The notes: generated from the sequence alone by a model not told the origin. A stretch of 45,834 bases of DNA from Opitutia bacterium (GCA_947467625.1 CANIJN010000009.1:1-45834); one strand, 5' to 3'; shown: positions 1 to 7,655, counted from the first letter of the stretch. Translations and numbers: made by a program.

Positions 1-1
1 C

Positions 2-1522
2 CGCCTCAGCGTGGCCGGCGATTACGGTCAATCCCGCCGCTGGTTCGGCCGCCATCGCGTCGCCGTGCTCGCCGAGGCCTCCATGCAGGATCGCCTCCGC
101 CGTTGGCGCGACGAGATCCTCGTGGACGAGCGGAATATCCCGATCGTCAATGCCACGACGGCCGAGAACGCGCAGAATCAACTCACGCGCCGCAATTACA
201 TCACCGAAGGCGACTACACCACCTACTACGGTGCCGACCCCACGTTGCCCGTCGCGCCCTTCGTTTACAACGGCCGCACCTACACGAGCACCTATGCCTC
301 CCGCGCGCGGGCGAACACGCAAACGGTGAAGGACATCACGAGCTTCATGTTCGCCGCGCAGAGTTTCTTTCTGAAAGACCGCCTCGTGACCACGGTCGGT
401 GCGCGCCGCGACACCATCAAGTTCAAGAACGCGCAAGAGGAGCGCGTTAACGATCCCAATGACCCTCGCGTGACCTCGAAGCTCATTGCCGCCGGCGAGT
501 GGTATTTCGACGGGAACTACGTGCGCCACCGCTACGAGCCCACGACGTTCACCGCTGGCGGCGTGCTCCACGCGACTAAGCGCCTCTCGCTCTTCTATAA
601 TATGTCGCGCAATAACGGCCAGCCCCGCTTCGACCGCACGGTGCTCCCGAACGGTGAAGTGCCCGAGCCCACTGAAGGCCGCGGCCGCGACTTCGGCGTC
701 ATGCTCGATGTGCTCGGCGACGACCGCCTCTTCATCCGCACGACGTGGTTCGAGACGCAGCAGCTCAACGACTCGCCGATTCTCCCCGGGAGCAACGCGC
801 TCGGCGTGGATAACCTCACGACGATGCTCACGCAGCTCCGCAACACCGGGAAAATCTCGCAAGCCGACTACGACCGCCAGGCCGTCACCTGGACCTCTGC
901 GTCCATCGACATTTTTACCAAGGGCCTCGAAGTCGAGGTGGTGGCCAACCCCACGAAGAGCCTTACGCTCCGCGCCAGCTACTCGCACTCGGAGCGCCGC
1001 CGGGAGAATTTCTTTACCGAGGTCTTCGACTTTTTCGGTACCCGGGTGCCGCAGTGGCGCGCGCTGCTGAAGAATAATCCGACGGAACTCGCCGCGTTTG
1101 AAACCGCGGTGAGCGAACTCTACAGCGAGCTGGATTACCAAGTGGACCGGCAGAATTCCCCCTTCGGATCGCGCCCGCACAAGCTTAACGGCACCGCCCG
1201 CTATGCCTTCCGCGAAGGCGCGCTGCGCGGGGCGTTCGTCGGAGGTTCTGTGCGCTACAACGGCAAGAATTTTATGAGCTGGGACAAGGCGACCGGCTAT
1301 ATCTACTGGGGGAACGAGTCGCTGCTGGGCGACGCGTTCGCCGGCTATCGTTTCCGCCTGCCGCAGACGAAAATCAACGCGACCGTGCAGCTCAACGTGA
1401 AGAACGTCGGCAACCACTACCTCGCGAACGTCGGTCGCTACAACGACAACTACACGGGCGTCCGCCGCGTGTATCTGAACGAGCCGCGCAGCTTCCGTCT
1501 GACGACGACGTTGGAGTTTTGA
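2..1522 (+). CDS. TonB-dependent receptor, C-terminal part (5' end outside window)
   Basis: The frame is open from the first bases of the window and ends at TGA 1520-1522, so only the C-terminal ~506 residues are seen. They consist of alternating aromatic/polar beta-strand segments with long loops, and the protein ends in the terminal phenylalanine (TLEF) typical of outer-membrane beta-barrels that use the BAM machinery. Segments such as NVGNHYLANVGRYND and EPRSFRLTT match the last strands of Opitutaceae-type TonB-dependent receptors, which import scarce nutrients across the outer membrane using TonB/ExbBD energy. Signal peptide, TonB box and plug lie upstream of the window. The substrate cannot be told. 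No hairpin plus T-run follows; the next gene begins 24 bases after the stop on the same strand. Confidence 0.85.
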   Translation, partial: RLSVAGDYGQSRRWFGRHRVAVLAEASMQDRLRRWRDEILVDERNIPIVNATTAENAQNQLTRRNYITEGDYTTYYGADPTLPVAPFVYNGRTYTSTYASRARANTQTVKDITSFMFAAQSFFLKDRLVTTVGARRDTIKFKNAQEERVNDPNDPRVTSKLIAAGEWYFDGNYVRHRYEPTTFTAGGVLHATKRLSLFYNMSRNNGQPRFDRTVLPNGEVPEPTEGRGRDFGVMLDVLGDDRLFIRTTWFETQQLNDSPILPGSNALGVDNLTTMLTQLRNTGKISQADYDRQAVTWTSASIDIFTKGLEVEVVANPTKSLTLRASYSHSERRRENFFTEVFDFFGTRVPQWRALLKNNPTELAAFETAVSELYSELDYQVDRQNSPFGSRPHKLNGTARYAFREGALRGAFVGGSVRYNGKNFMSWDKATGYIYWGNESLLGDAFAGYRFRLPQTKINATVQLNVKNVGNHYLANVGRYNDNYTGVRRVYLNEPRSFRLTTTLEF

Positions 1523-1546
1523 GGCGGACCCGCGCCGTTGCACAGA

Positions 1547-1924
1547 ATGAAACCGACGGTCCCGACGATCCCTGCCAACTGCCTCCGCTGCGGAGTGTGT
1601 TGTTTTTCTGAATCGGCGGAATACGTCTGGATCCGTGGTGATGATTGGTCGCGCCTGGGCGACGAGGCGGACCGCCTCGCGCACTTCATCGGACACCGCG
1701 CGTTTATGCGGATGCGCGATGGACATTGCGCGGCGCTCGATGTGCGGGTGACGGCTGACGGCGCGAAGGAGTTTTTTTGTACAATCTACGAGCGTCGCCC
1801 GGAAATCTGCCGCGACCTCGGCCGCGGCTCGCCCGAGTGTGAGGCGGAACTCGAGCTGAAAAGTTGCATCACGAAGGGTCGACCGTCGCCCCGAGACGCC
1901 ACGACCGAGCCATTTGTCACTTAA
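1547..1924 (+). CDS. YkgJ-family cysteine-cluster protein
   Basis: This is a 125-residue protein starting at ATG 1547; a TTG nine bases upstream is in frame but less likely. Near the N-terminus it carries the cluster C12-x2-C15-x2-C18-C19, and further cysteines follow in FFCTIYERRPEIC and in SPEC. This spacing and the ERRPxxCRDL segment are typical of the YkgJ/UPF0153 family (CxxCxxCC), small cytoplasmic proteins thought to bind zinc or an iron-sulfur cluster; their function is not established. The family is usually 100-250 residues, so this is a short, complete member. The stop codon lies inside a 27-base palindrome (1911-1937). It may be cotranscribed with the upstream receptor, but nothing proves it. 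Confidence 0.85.
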   Translation: MKPTVPTIPANCLRCGVCCFSESAEYVWIRGDDWSRLGDEADRLAHFIGHRAFMRMRDGHCAALDVRVTADGAKEFFCTIYERRPEICRDLGRGSPECEAELELKSCITKGRPSPRDATTEPFVT

Positions 1925-1937
1925 TAAGTGACAAATG
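1911..1937. repeat. Perfect palindrome, family GTCACnTA-n-TAnGTGAC, copy 1
   Basis: Two 13-base arms (CATTTGTCACTTA and its exact complement) surround a single central base. It overlaps the stop of the YkgJ-type gene. Related palindromes occur at 11860-11882 and 18558-18578 with the core TGTCACGTA. The T to G change in one arm is matched by A to C in the other, so dyad symmetry is kept. There is no T-run after it, so a rho-independent terminator is unlikely on the plus strand. Confidence 0.8.
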
Positions 1938-2005
1938 GATGCGGCGTCTTTCCGGGTTTTATTCCACGCTCGCCAGAGCGGACGGGCGGTTTACGTTTCC
2001 GCGCC

Positions 2006-3247
2006 ATGGCATGGCGCATCGACGAGAGCGTAATCCGGGGTGAAATCGACAACCGCACGCGCGACCGCGTGACGGGGCGCATCTGGTTTGAGGGCCGCGC
2101 AGAGCCGGTGGAACTTAATCTCACGGGCAACGCGTGGCGTGATCTCGCGGGGCGGCGCTTGGAGTTTGTGAACCCGGTGGCGGTGAAAAAACCATTGTCG
2201 GCGGATGACATCGGCGGTTTTGCGACGCGACAGACCGGTGCGATTGGCGACTGCACGGCGTCGCGCAAAGTGAAGGTGCCGGAGGTGACGATGGACGAGT
2301 TGATGGAGCTGTTTAAGCAGCGGAAACCGTTTCCCTGGCATTGGGGCAACAGTCTCTACCTCGAGTGGTTCAGCGAGACGAACGGGCGGGTCGTAATCGA
2401 GTCGGCGAGCTACTTGCTCACGGTGTCGCCGGACATGACGTGGGACATGACGGCGGACGAGGAAGCGGCGCAGCAACGCACGAATGCCGGGGCGATGGGC
2501 GGATTCATGCAGCAGCTCGGCGAGGCGGTGGCGAGCGAAGAGGGCGGGGCGCTGGGCGAGGACAAGGGGTGGAACGAGGGTGCGCCGCAGAGCGAAGCGG
2601 AGGCGGAGAAAATGCAGAACGACAGCGACCGGCTTGCCGATCGCATCAATGCGCGGCTGCAGCGAGAGGGTCCGGACGCGGACTACGAAAAAATCCTCGA
2701 GGAAGAACGTGAGCGTGGCGCACGGGAGCGCGGTGAGAAGCCACTCACGCCGGAGGAGGCAGCGCAGCGCGCGGAGTGGGTCGCTGAGATGAACGCGGCG
2801 GCGGCGGCGGCGCTGGCCAATCCCGATCCGGAGATCGCCGCGGAGATTCGACAGAAGCATCCGCTCGCTGAACAGCTGTTTGCACTGTCACTGCGTTTGA
2901 TGAAGGAACCCGAGGCGCGGGGTTGGGTGCCGGCCGACGCAGGCGAAGAGCATCCGCTGATCGAGTTGGGGGCTTCGGCCGCGAAGGCCGGGGCTAAGTT
3001 GGCGGGCGGGCTCAATGGCCGCGAGTGGCCGCCGACCGTCGATTTGTGCGGTGGTGTGATTGTCCAGCTGAAGCGCGCGCGCGAATTTTTGGACGATGCG
3101 CTCCGGGCCGCCGAGGCGTGCACGGAAGAAGGTTGGGGTGAGATGGCGTGGCTCGCGGCGGTGTGTGCGGAACTGGAGCAAATCGCGCGGGAGTGTGACG
3201 GGTTGATTGCCGAGCTGCGCGCGAAGCTGGAGCGTGGGTGCGATTGA
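2006..3247 (+). CDS. Conserved-looking hypothetical protein
   Basis: This is a 413-residue protein if it starts at ATG 2006. An in-frame GTG at 1928 would put the start inside the 1911-1937 palindrome and add an unconvincing leader. The first ~150 residues look like a compact domain rich in charged beta-strands (WRIDESVIRGEIDNR, VTGRIWFEG, PWHWGNSLYLEWFSE). The middle, about residues 150-280, is highly acidic/alanine-rich and probably helical or coiled-coil (EEERERGARERGEK, AAQRAEWVAEMNAAAAAA). The C-terminus is again helical. There is no signal peptide, membrane segment or catalytic motif I can name. I have the impression that the N-terminal domain recurs in Planctomycetes/Verrucomicrobia proteins of unknown function, but cannot test this here. 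It is followed by a convergent toxin-antitoxin pair. Confidence 0.75.
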   Translation: MAWRIDESVIRGEIDNRTRDRVTGRIWFEGRAEPVELNLTGNAWRDLAGRRLEFVNPVAVKKPLSADDIGGFATRQTGAIGDCTASRKVKVPEVTMDELMELFKQRKPFPWHWGNSLYLEWFSETNGRVVIESASYLLTVSPDMTWDMTADEEAAQQRTNAGAMGGFMQQLGEAVASEEGGALGEDKGWNEGAPQSEAEAEKMQNDSDRLADRINARLQREGPDADYEKILEEERERGARERGEKPLTPEEAAQRAEWVAEMNAAAAAALANPDPEIAAEIRQKHPLAEQLFALSLRLMKEPEARGWVPADAGEEHPLIELGASAAKAGAKLAGGLNGREWPPTVDLCGGVIVQLKRAREFLDDALRAAEACTEEGWGEMAWLAAVCAELEQIARECDGLIAELRAKLERGCD

Positions 3248-3272
3248 GGAACGCGCAGGTGCGGCCGATTTT

Positions 3273-3296
3273 GTAGGCCCGTTCCGGTGGCCGGGC
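3273..3296. repeat. GTAG-headed imperfect palindrome between convergent genes
   Basis: GTAG is followed by GCCCG at 3277-3281 and the complementary CGGGC at 3292-3296. A closely similar sequence (GTAGGCCCGG...CCGGGC) occurs at 43847-43869, also in the gap between two convergent genes. A GTAG head followed by a short palindrome is the known layout of bacterial REP elements; a bidirectional terminator is the alternative, although no T-run follows. Confidence 0.45.
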
Positions 3297-3359
3297 GGGG
3301 TCGCGAGGACTGACGCGGAGTCGGCCGGATCGCCGAGTTTCCCCACCAAGGCACCGAGG

Positions 3360-3755
3360 TCAGAGCAGCTTAAAACCGTGCTCGCGGAAGTGGCGGTCGA
3401 AGGCGAAGGCGTGGGTGATGGCTTCTTCACGCATGACGACGAAGCTGGTGGCGTCGACGAGGCTGAGGGCTTTGCGACCGGAACCGAGCACGTGGGTTTT
3501 AGCGACGGCGAACTGGTGCTCGGTGACGTGGTGGAGGTCGATCACGGGCAGATAATTTTCGGTGAATTTTTGGACGGCGGCGAGGCCGAGGCGATTTTGG
3601 AGCAGGGCCCACGCTTCGAGACGCACGTAGTCCGTCGAGGCAAGGGTGGCGCGACCATCCATGAGCTCGGCCCAAATCCGCGTGGCGCGCACGTGTTCGT
3701 CTTGTTCCTCGTCGAGGAGGCAAATCAACGCGGACGTATCGACGAAAACTACCAC
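3360..3755 (-). CDS. vapC: PIN-domain ribonuclease toxin (VapC-like)
   Basis: This is a 131-residue PIN-domain protein. It begins FVDTSALICLLDEEQDEH, the first PIN strand with its metal-binding Asp, and has later acidic positions in YVRLEAWAL, LSLVDATSF and HAFAFDRHF, matching the four-acid active site of VapC-type RNases that cleave tRNA or other RNA. The start is taken as GTG 3755 because it overlaps the last codons of the antitoxin gene by 7 bases (TCGTGGTAG), a normal arrangement for translationally coupled TA pairs. The frame is open further upstream, but only through antitoxin sequence. The length is usual for VapC. Toxicity would be neutralised by the product of the preceding gene. The RNA target is not predictable. 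Confidence 0.82.
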   Translation of the reverse strand: MVVFVDTSALICLLDEEQDEHVRATRIWAELMDGRATLASTDYVRLEAWALLQNRLGLAAVQKFTENYLPVIDLHHVTEHQFAVAKTHVLGSGRKALSLVDATSFVVMREEAITHAFAFDRHFREHGFKLL

Positions 3756-4000
3756 GACTTGAGTTCGCCGAGATACTTGTCGTGGTTCAACGCGAGATCT
3801 TTCACGCCGGAGCGAAATCCGCCGACGGCGAGCTTGGCGCGCTGCCATTTGTCGAGCGCCGCTTTTTTTCCGGAGGGGGCGGCGAGGTGGAGGTCGACGC
3901 TTTCGCGGACGAGCGCGGCCATGGGTTGCTTGCGGCGGCGCGATTCGGTGCGCAGCGTCTTGGCTTGGGCTTCGGTGAATTGGACGAGGAGGCGGACCAT
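3749..4000 (-). CDS. vapB: Ribbon-helix-helix antitoxin (VapB-like)
   Basis: This is an 83-residue basic protein starting at ATG 4000. The N-terminal ~40 residues (VRLLVQFTEAQAKTLR, then RKQPMAALVRESVDLHL) have the strand-helix-helix pattern of CopG/Arc-type ribbon-helix-helix DNA-binding domains. The C-terminal ~40 residues (DKWQRAKLAVGGFRS, DLALNHDKYL) are expected to wrap around the toxin. It is the first gene of a two-gene unit and overlaps the toxin start by 7 bases. Two GATATCA boxes lie just before its start codon and are a plausible operator for autorepression by the TA complex. The assignment to VapB is by partner and fold, since RHH antitoxins pair with several toxin types. Confidence 0.78.
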   Translation of the reverse strand: MVRLLVQFTEAQAKTLRTESRRRKQPMAALVRESVDLHLAAPSGKKAALDKWQRAKLAVGGFRSGVKDLALNHDKYLGELKSW

Positions 4001-4002
4001 GG

Positions 4003-4030
4003 TGATATCACTGTGGGTGGGGCGATATCA
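4003..4030 (-). promoter_or_regulatory. Candidate operator of the toxin-antitoxin pair: two GATATCA boxes
   Basis: TGATATCA (4003-4010, a perfect 8-bp palindrome) and CGATATCA (4023-4030) are 20 bp apart centre to centre, about two helical turns. They lie immediately upstream of the antitoxin start (ATG 4000, minus strand). RHH antitoxins commonly bind short palindromes repeated on one helix face and repress their own operon. Confidence 0.5.
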
Positions 4031-4104
4031 GGGTCAAGGCGGCGGAAGGAGGTGGGAAAACCGCTGGTCCCTCGGAGGGCGGGAGGCGCGGGAGGGTGGT
4101 GTGC

Positions 4105-4773
4105 TCAGGTGATCCAACGCGCATGGAAATCGTGGCGGTCGACGGGCCACGTGCGCCAGCGAGGGAGCGGGGGGTTCGCGCCGGGGAGAGACACGCGGGC
4201 GGCTTCGGCGAGGTTGTGACAGACGACGCGCAAGTCGGCTGCGCACCAGAAGTCGGCGGTGGTGGCGGGATCGGGTGCGTGGTGAGTGGCGAGGAGCGCG
4301 GCGCGGGAGAGGACGAGGCCACTCATCGGGGGGAGGGTGCAGCCTAGCGTCACGAGGACGCCTTGGAGGCGGGAGAGCACGCCCTTGCCGCCGGTGCTGT
4401 GTTCGCTGACGACGACGGCGGCGGGTTTGCCAAGCCAGAGGGCGGTGCCCTCGTGGGGCGTGGCGTCTTCGAGGAATGTTTGGAGGACGCTGCTCCACGA
4501 ATCCCAATGCGTGCCGGTGCCGAGGAGGAAGCCGTCTGCGCGGGAGAGGGCGGAAAGAAGCTCAGAGCTGAGAGCGGAGTCGCGTATAGGCTTCGCCACG
4601 CGATCTGAAGGAAGCTCAGAGCCGGAACTAGCAAGATCGGCGAGGGTGAGACTTTCGACGGTGGCGCGGCGGGCGAGGTGCCGGTGGGCGCGGGTGAGGA
4701 GGATGGCGGTGTTGCCGGTGTCGCCGGCGAGGGAGGCGTTGAGGAGGAGCAGGTGGGGGCGGCAGGCGGGCAT
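4105..4773 (-). CDS. NADPH-dependent FMN reductase / flavodoxin-fold protein
   Basis: This is a 222-residue protein starting at ATG 4773. The opening strand and loop LLLLNASLAGDTGNTAILL is the flavin-phosphate-binding loop of the NADPH-dependent FMN reductase family. It is followed by RADGFLLGTGTHWDSWSSVLQTFLED (split here for length as RADGFLLGTGTHWDSW and SSVLQTFLED), where the loop contacts the flavin ring, and by KPAAVVVSEHSTGGKGVL and LVTLGCTLPP, typical of the later Rossmann-like strands. Such proteins reduce flavins or quinones, or act as NAD(P)H-dependent oxidoreductases; the substrate is unknown. The C-terminal tail (PLPRWRTWPVDRHDFHARW) is longer than the core fold. A small membrane-protein gene ends 10 bases upstream on the same strand and is probably cotranscribed. 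Upstream in-frame codons exist but give no family-like sequence. Confidence 0.82.
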   Translation of the reverse strand: MPACRPHLLLLNASLAGDTGNTAILLTRAHRHLARRATVESLTLADLASSGSELPSDRVAKPIRDSALSSELLSALSRADGFLLGTGTHWDSWSSVLQTFLEDATPHEGTALWLGKPAAVVVSEHSTGGKGVLSRLQGVLVTLGCTLPPMSGLVLSRAALLATHHAPDPATTADFWCAADLRVVCHNLAEAARVSLPGANPPLPRWRTWPVDRHDFHARWIT

Positions 4774-4783
4774 GGATGCAGCG

Positions 4784-4966
4784 TTATTTGTCTGATTTGT
4801 GGGATTGCCGGTGACTTCGGAAGGCCACGTAGAAGGAGAGTGCTGCGATTGCGAGTGAGCCGAGCGCCGGAGTATCGCGATCTCCGAGCGCGTAGAGGCC
4901 GACAGCCAACATGAATAGGCCAAAGATAATGCTGAACCAGACTCCGAAACGGTGAAAATCACGCAT
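4784..4966 (-). CDS. Small two-helix membrane protein
   Basis: This is a 60-residue protein with two hydrophobic segments, about residues 8-27 (GVWFSIIFGLFMLAVGLYAL) and 34-50 (ALGSLAIAALSFYVAFR), separated by a short acidic turn and ending in a basic tail (RSHRQSHKSDK). This gives a helical hairpin with both ends probably cytoplasmic. The gene ends 10 bases before the FMN-reductase-like gene and begins 24 bases after the end of the Fic gene, so the three minus-strand genes may form one unit. No family is recognised. It is accepted as real because the hydrophobic pattern is coherent and it fits the gap, but it could be chance. Confidence 0.6.
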   Translation of the reverse strand: MRDFHRFGVWFSIIFGLFMLAVGLYALGDRDTPALGSLAIAALSFYVAFRSHRQSHKSDK

Positions 4967-4990
4967 AGGCTGCTACGAGGTGTGTTAAGT

Positions 4991-6142
4991 TTACTCCGTG
5001 CCCTCATTGAGCGTGCGGAGGTATTCGGTGTAGCTGAAGACGCGGTTGCGGCGGTGGCCGGTGATTTCGCGGACGATGCCTTGTTCGACCAACACGACGA
5101 GGGCGGTGTTGGCGGTGGGTGCAGTGAAACCGAATTTGGCCACTAGGCGTGTGACGGTGATTACGGGTTGTTTTTGCAGGACATCATGGAGCTTGATCGC
5201 CGAGGTGCCTTTACGGCCGAGACGGTGGAGGCGCGCGCGGTCTTGCTGGAAAACTTGGAGCAGGCGGCTGGCGGTGTCGGCGGCTTGGTTGGCGGTTTCT
5301 TCGACACCTTGGAGGAAAAAATCGAGCCACTCTTCCCAAGTGCCGTGGGTGCGGACGCTCTGGAGGAGTTCGTAGTAAGTGCTGCGGTGTTTTTTTAGAA
5401 ACAGGCTGAGGTAGAGCAGCGGTTGGGGGAGGACGCCGTCGTGGCAGAGCAGCAGCGTGACGAGGAGTCGGCCGGTGCGGCCGTTGCCATCGAGGAAGGG
5501 GTGGATGGTCTCGAATTGCGCGTGGGCGAGGCCGGCGCGGACGAGGGAGGGCACGTCGTGGTTGTGGAGAAAGAGTTCGAGCGAACCCATGCAAGCGAGG
5601 ACTTGATTGGGCGGGGGCGGCACGAAGAGGGCATTGCCGGGGCGCGAGCCGCCGATCCAGTTTTGCGAAGCGCGGAACTCGCCGGGCTGTTTCTCGCTGC
5701 CGCGGCCTTTCGCGAGGAGGACGCCATGGACTTCTTTGATGAGGCGGAGGGAAAGGGGGAATCCTTCGGCGAGGCGTTTCGTGCCATGCTCCATGGCGGC
5801 GACGTAGTTGGAGACCTCGGTGACGTCGTCGAGCGGTGCGCCGGTGGCTGCATCGTTTTCGAAGAGGAGGAGTTCAGAAAGGGAGGATTGCGTGCCCTCG
5901 ATTTGGGATGAGAGGACGGCTTCCTTGCGCACGTAGGAGTAGAGGAAGAGTTGGGGATCGGGGAGCAACCCGGTGACACCAGAGAGGCGGCCGAGCGCGA
6001 CGCCGGCACGCTGGACCATGCGATGCAGGGAACCATCCCACTGGAGGGGTGGTTTGGGCGGCAAAGCATGGGGCACGAAGGCGAAACAGGGTTCGTCGAC
6101 AAAGGAGACGGGATTTTTTGTGCCGGTGGGACCTCTTTCCAT
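4991..6142 (-). CDS. Fic-family protein (class II, self-inhibited AMPylase type) with C-terminal winged helix
   Basis: This is a 383-residue protein. The catalytic Fic motif HPFLDGNGRTGR begins at His214, with the base His, the anion-binding N/G residues and the arginines all present. The N-terminal part carries LSSQIEGT (about residues 77-84), matching the inhibitory motif [S/T]xxxE[G/N] whose Glu blocks ATP; this places it in class II, with the inhibitory helix in the same chain. The last ~70 residues (LHDVLQKQPVITVTRLVAKFGFT... EQGIVREITGHRRNRVF) look like a winged-helix DNA-binding domain. Fic enzymes usually transfer AMP to Tyr/Ser/Thr of a target protein; the target is unknown. The length fits the common ~370-residue Fic/winged-helix family. 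The start codon sits in one arm of an AT-rich repeat array that probably serves as operator, perhaps for its own winged helix. Confidence 0.92.
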   Translation of the reverse strand: MERGPTGTKNPVSFVDEPCFAFVPHALPPKPPLQWDGSLHRMVQRAGVALGRLSGVTGLLPDPQLFLYSYVRKEAVLSSQIEGTQSSLSELLLFENDAATGAPLDDVTEVSNYVAAMEHGTKRLAEGFPLSLRLIKEVHGVLLAKGRGSEKQPGEFRASQNWIGGSRPGNALFVPPPPNQVLACMGSLELFLHNHDVPSLVRAGLAHAQFETIHPFLDGNGRTGRLLVTLLLCHDGVLPQPLLYLSLFLKKHRSTYYELLQSVRTHGTWEEWLDFFLQGVEETANQAADTASRLLQVFQQDRARLHRLGRKGTSAIKLHDVLQKQPVITVTRLVAKFGFTAPTANTALVVLVEQGIVREITGHRRNRVFSYTEYLRTLNEGTE

Positions 6143-6230
6143 AATTAAACGAAACGAGGTTAGCTTAATTATGGAAAGTCTTAATTAAGGGAATCGCGTT
6201 TGGCTTAATTATAGAAATCCATAGTTAAGC
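6135..6230 (-). promoter_or_regulatory. AT-rich inverted-repeat array covering the fic start
   Basis: In otherwise very GC-rich DNA, CTTTCCATAATTAA (6135-6148) and its exact complement TTAATTATGGAAAG (6165-6178) form a 14-bp inverted repeat. They are followed by the palindrome CTTAATTAAG (6180-6189), then CTTAATTATAGAAATC (6204-6219) and CCATAGTTAAGC (6219-6230), a second and less perfect inverted pair of the same motif. The fic start codon (6140-6142) lies in the first arm. This is a strong candidate operator/promoter region for fic; which protein binds is unknown. Confidence 0.6.
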
Positions 6231-6297
6231 GGAGTCGAAACGGGGAGGCGAACGCCGGCCCTGCTACGGCACAAAACAAGGAGCGAAAAAGCCGGGC

Positions 6298-6321
6298 CAC
6301 TACGCTGGCGCTCGCAGCTAC
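6298..6321 (-). repeat. Short dispersed GC-rich repeat, GTAGCyGCGAGCGCCAGCG, copy 1
   Basis: Read on the minus strand, it begins GTAGCTGCGAGCGCCAGCG. The same 19 bases with one change (GTAGCCGCGAGCGCCAGCG) occur on the plus strand at 34906. Both copies are intergenic. The GTAG head resembles REP-type elements. Confidence 0.4.
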
Positions 6322-6350
6322 GGGAGGAGCCCCGGGACGAGGGCGCGCGC

Positions 6351-7544
6351 TCAGGGCGGCGGGAGTTTGGCGCGTAGGGCGTCGAAGCGAGGGAGATGCG
6401 ACGGGAGGTCGACGAGTAGCGGGAGGAGGTCGTCGCTCAGGATGGCGCGGGCTTCGGCGGGATCGGCGGTGAGGCGTTCCTCCGCGAGGTCGAGGAAGAG
6501 GACGAGCATGGGTTCGACGAAGGAATGCAAATCGTCGGTGGTCTGTTCGCGCCAAAAGTGGGCGAGCGTGGCGGTGTGATCGGCGGGGCCGAGATGGCTG
6601 CTGTAGAGATGGGTATTGGTATCGTTGGCGAGTTTGGCGGTGAGGGATTTGCGGCGTTGGGCGGCAAGGTGAGCGGGGTCGAGGTCCGCGAAGGCGCCGA
6701 AATGCACATAGAAAAAACCGGGGAGCGTGAGCACAGTGTAGCCGGTGCCATCGCGGCGGTGGTAGCCGCGCCAGTGGCGTTCGGTGGCCGACGGCTCGGT
6801 GGTGCGAAAGCGGGCGAGATCGGCGCGGCAGTCGGTGCAGAGCGTGGTGTTTTCGATCGACGGGCGGAAGGTGAAGAAGCGGCGGACGTTGAAAGCGACG
6901 GTCTCCCGCATGAGGCAGCCTTCGCGGATGCAGTGGCCGCGGGCGGAGTGCTCCGGGTTGCGGGCGAGGCCGAGGGCGTGGCCGGCTTCGTGGAGGAGAA
7001 TCGTCTCTTGGAGTGCGGCGGGGTAGATGAGTTTGAAGCGGGGGGAAGCGCGGTCGATGTAGATGGCGCTCGGGAAGGGGTAGTTCGTGAAGTAGGGATT
7101 CTTGGGGCGCGGGAAGAGGCCGAGGCGGCTGCTGCGGAAAAACAGGATGTAGATGAAAGCGGTATGGTCGTCGGCCGGGCCGGAGAGGTGGGCGAGCGTG
7201 AGGGCTTCGACGCTGCGGCCGGCGGCCTCGGCGCGGGGAATGGGCGGGTCGACGCGCAGCTCGATGCCCGCGGGTTTGTCGATGTGCGTGGCGAGGAATG
7301 CGCGCAGCGCGGCGAGTTCGGCGGGGGTGGGTTCGCAGCCGGCGACGGAATCGATTTCAACGAGGAGGCGCTGGTAGGGCGCGGGCGAGTTGGCGAGGCG
7401 GTGATCTTCCCAGCCGTGGGTCGAATAGGGCTTGTCGGTGGCGGACTTCGTGGCGCAGCCGGCGAAGAGGAGGACGAGCAACGCGCAGGGGGCGAGGGCG
7501 GACGCGCGAAACGGAAAGCGGCGGGGTGAGCGACGGGAGGGCAC
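6351..7544 (-). CDS. Lipoprotein with archaemetzincin-like zinc-protease motif
   Basis: This is a 397-residue protein if started at GTG 7544, which gives a textbook lipoprotein signal (RRSPRRFPF, hydrophobic ALAPCALLVLLFAGC) with lipid-accepting Cys30; the frame is open for 35 more codons upstream. The zinc site is HEAGHALG (His185, Glu186, His189, Gly192), followed by GHC (His204, Cys205), then Cys210-x-Met212 and a CTDC pair at 236-239. Archaemetzincins have HExxHxxG-x3-C-x4-C-x-M-x17-C-x2-C. Here every element is present, but the first gap is 12 instead of 3 residues and the last is 23 instead of 17. It is therefore probably a membrane-anchored zinc metallopeptidase of an archaemetzincin-like branch, exported to the periplasm or outer membrane. 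The remaining ~150 C-terminal residues are helical and unassigned. It lies downstream of a SNF2 gene on the same strand. Confidence 0.8.
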   Translation of the reverse strand: MPSRRSPRRFPFRASALAPCALLVLLFAGCATKSATDKPYSTHGWEDHRLANSPAPYQRLLVEIDSVAGCEPTPAELAALRAFLATHIDKPAGIELRVDPPIPRAEAAGRSVEALTLAHLSGPADDHTAFIYILFFRSSRLGLFPRPKNPYFTNYPFPSAIYIDRASPRFKLIYPAALQETILLHEAGHALGLARNPEHSARGHCIREGCLMRETVAFNVRRFFTFRPSIENTTLCTDCRADLARFRTTEPSATERHWRGYHRRDGTGYTVLTLPGFFYVHFGAFADLDPAHLAAQRRKSLTAKLANDTNTHLYSSHLGPADHTATLAHFWREQTTDDLHSFVEPMLVLFLDLAEERLTADPAEARAILSDDLLPLLVDLPSHLPRFDALRAKLPPP

Positions 7545-7655
7545 GCGGGGAAAAGCGAAGGGAAGAAAAGTCGCGGAGGAGAGGGGAGGCACGCTCGAAA
7601 TCGAGGTGCGTAAAGCCCCTCCCTCATTTGAAGGAGGGCGGGCGGACACCGCGCC

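Noticed and set aside
1928-2005. GTG 1928 as the start of the hypothetical protein
   Set aside because: It would place the start inside the 1911-1937 palindrome and add 26 residues without domain-like pattern; ATG 2006 begins at the apparent conserved sequence.
3207-4112. A 301-codon plus-strand frame across the toxin-antitoxin pair
   Set aside because: The minus strand carries recognisable PIN and RHH domains with coupled overlap; the plus frame is low-complexity shadow sequence.
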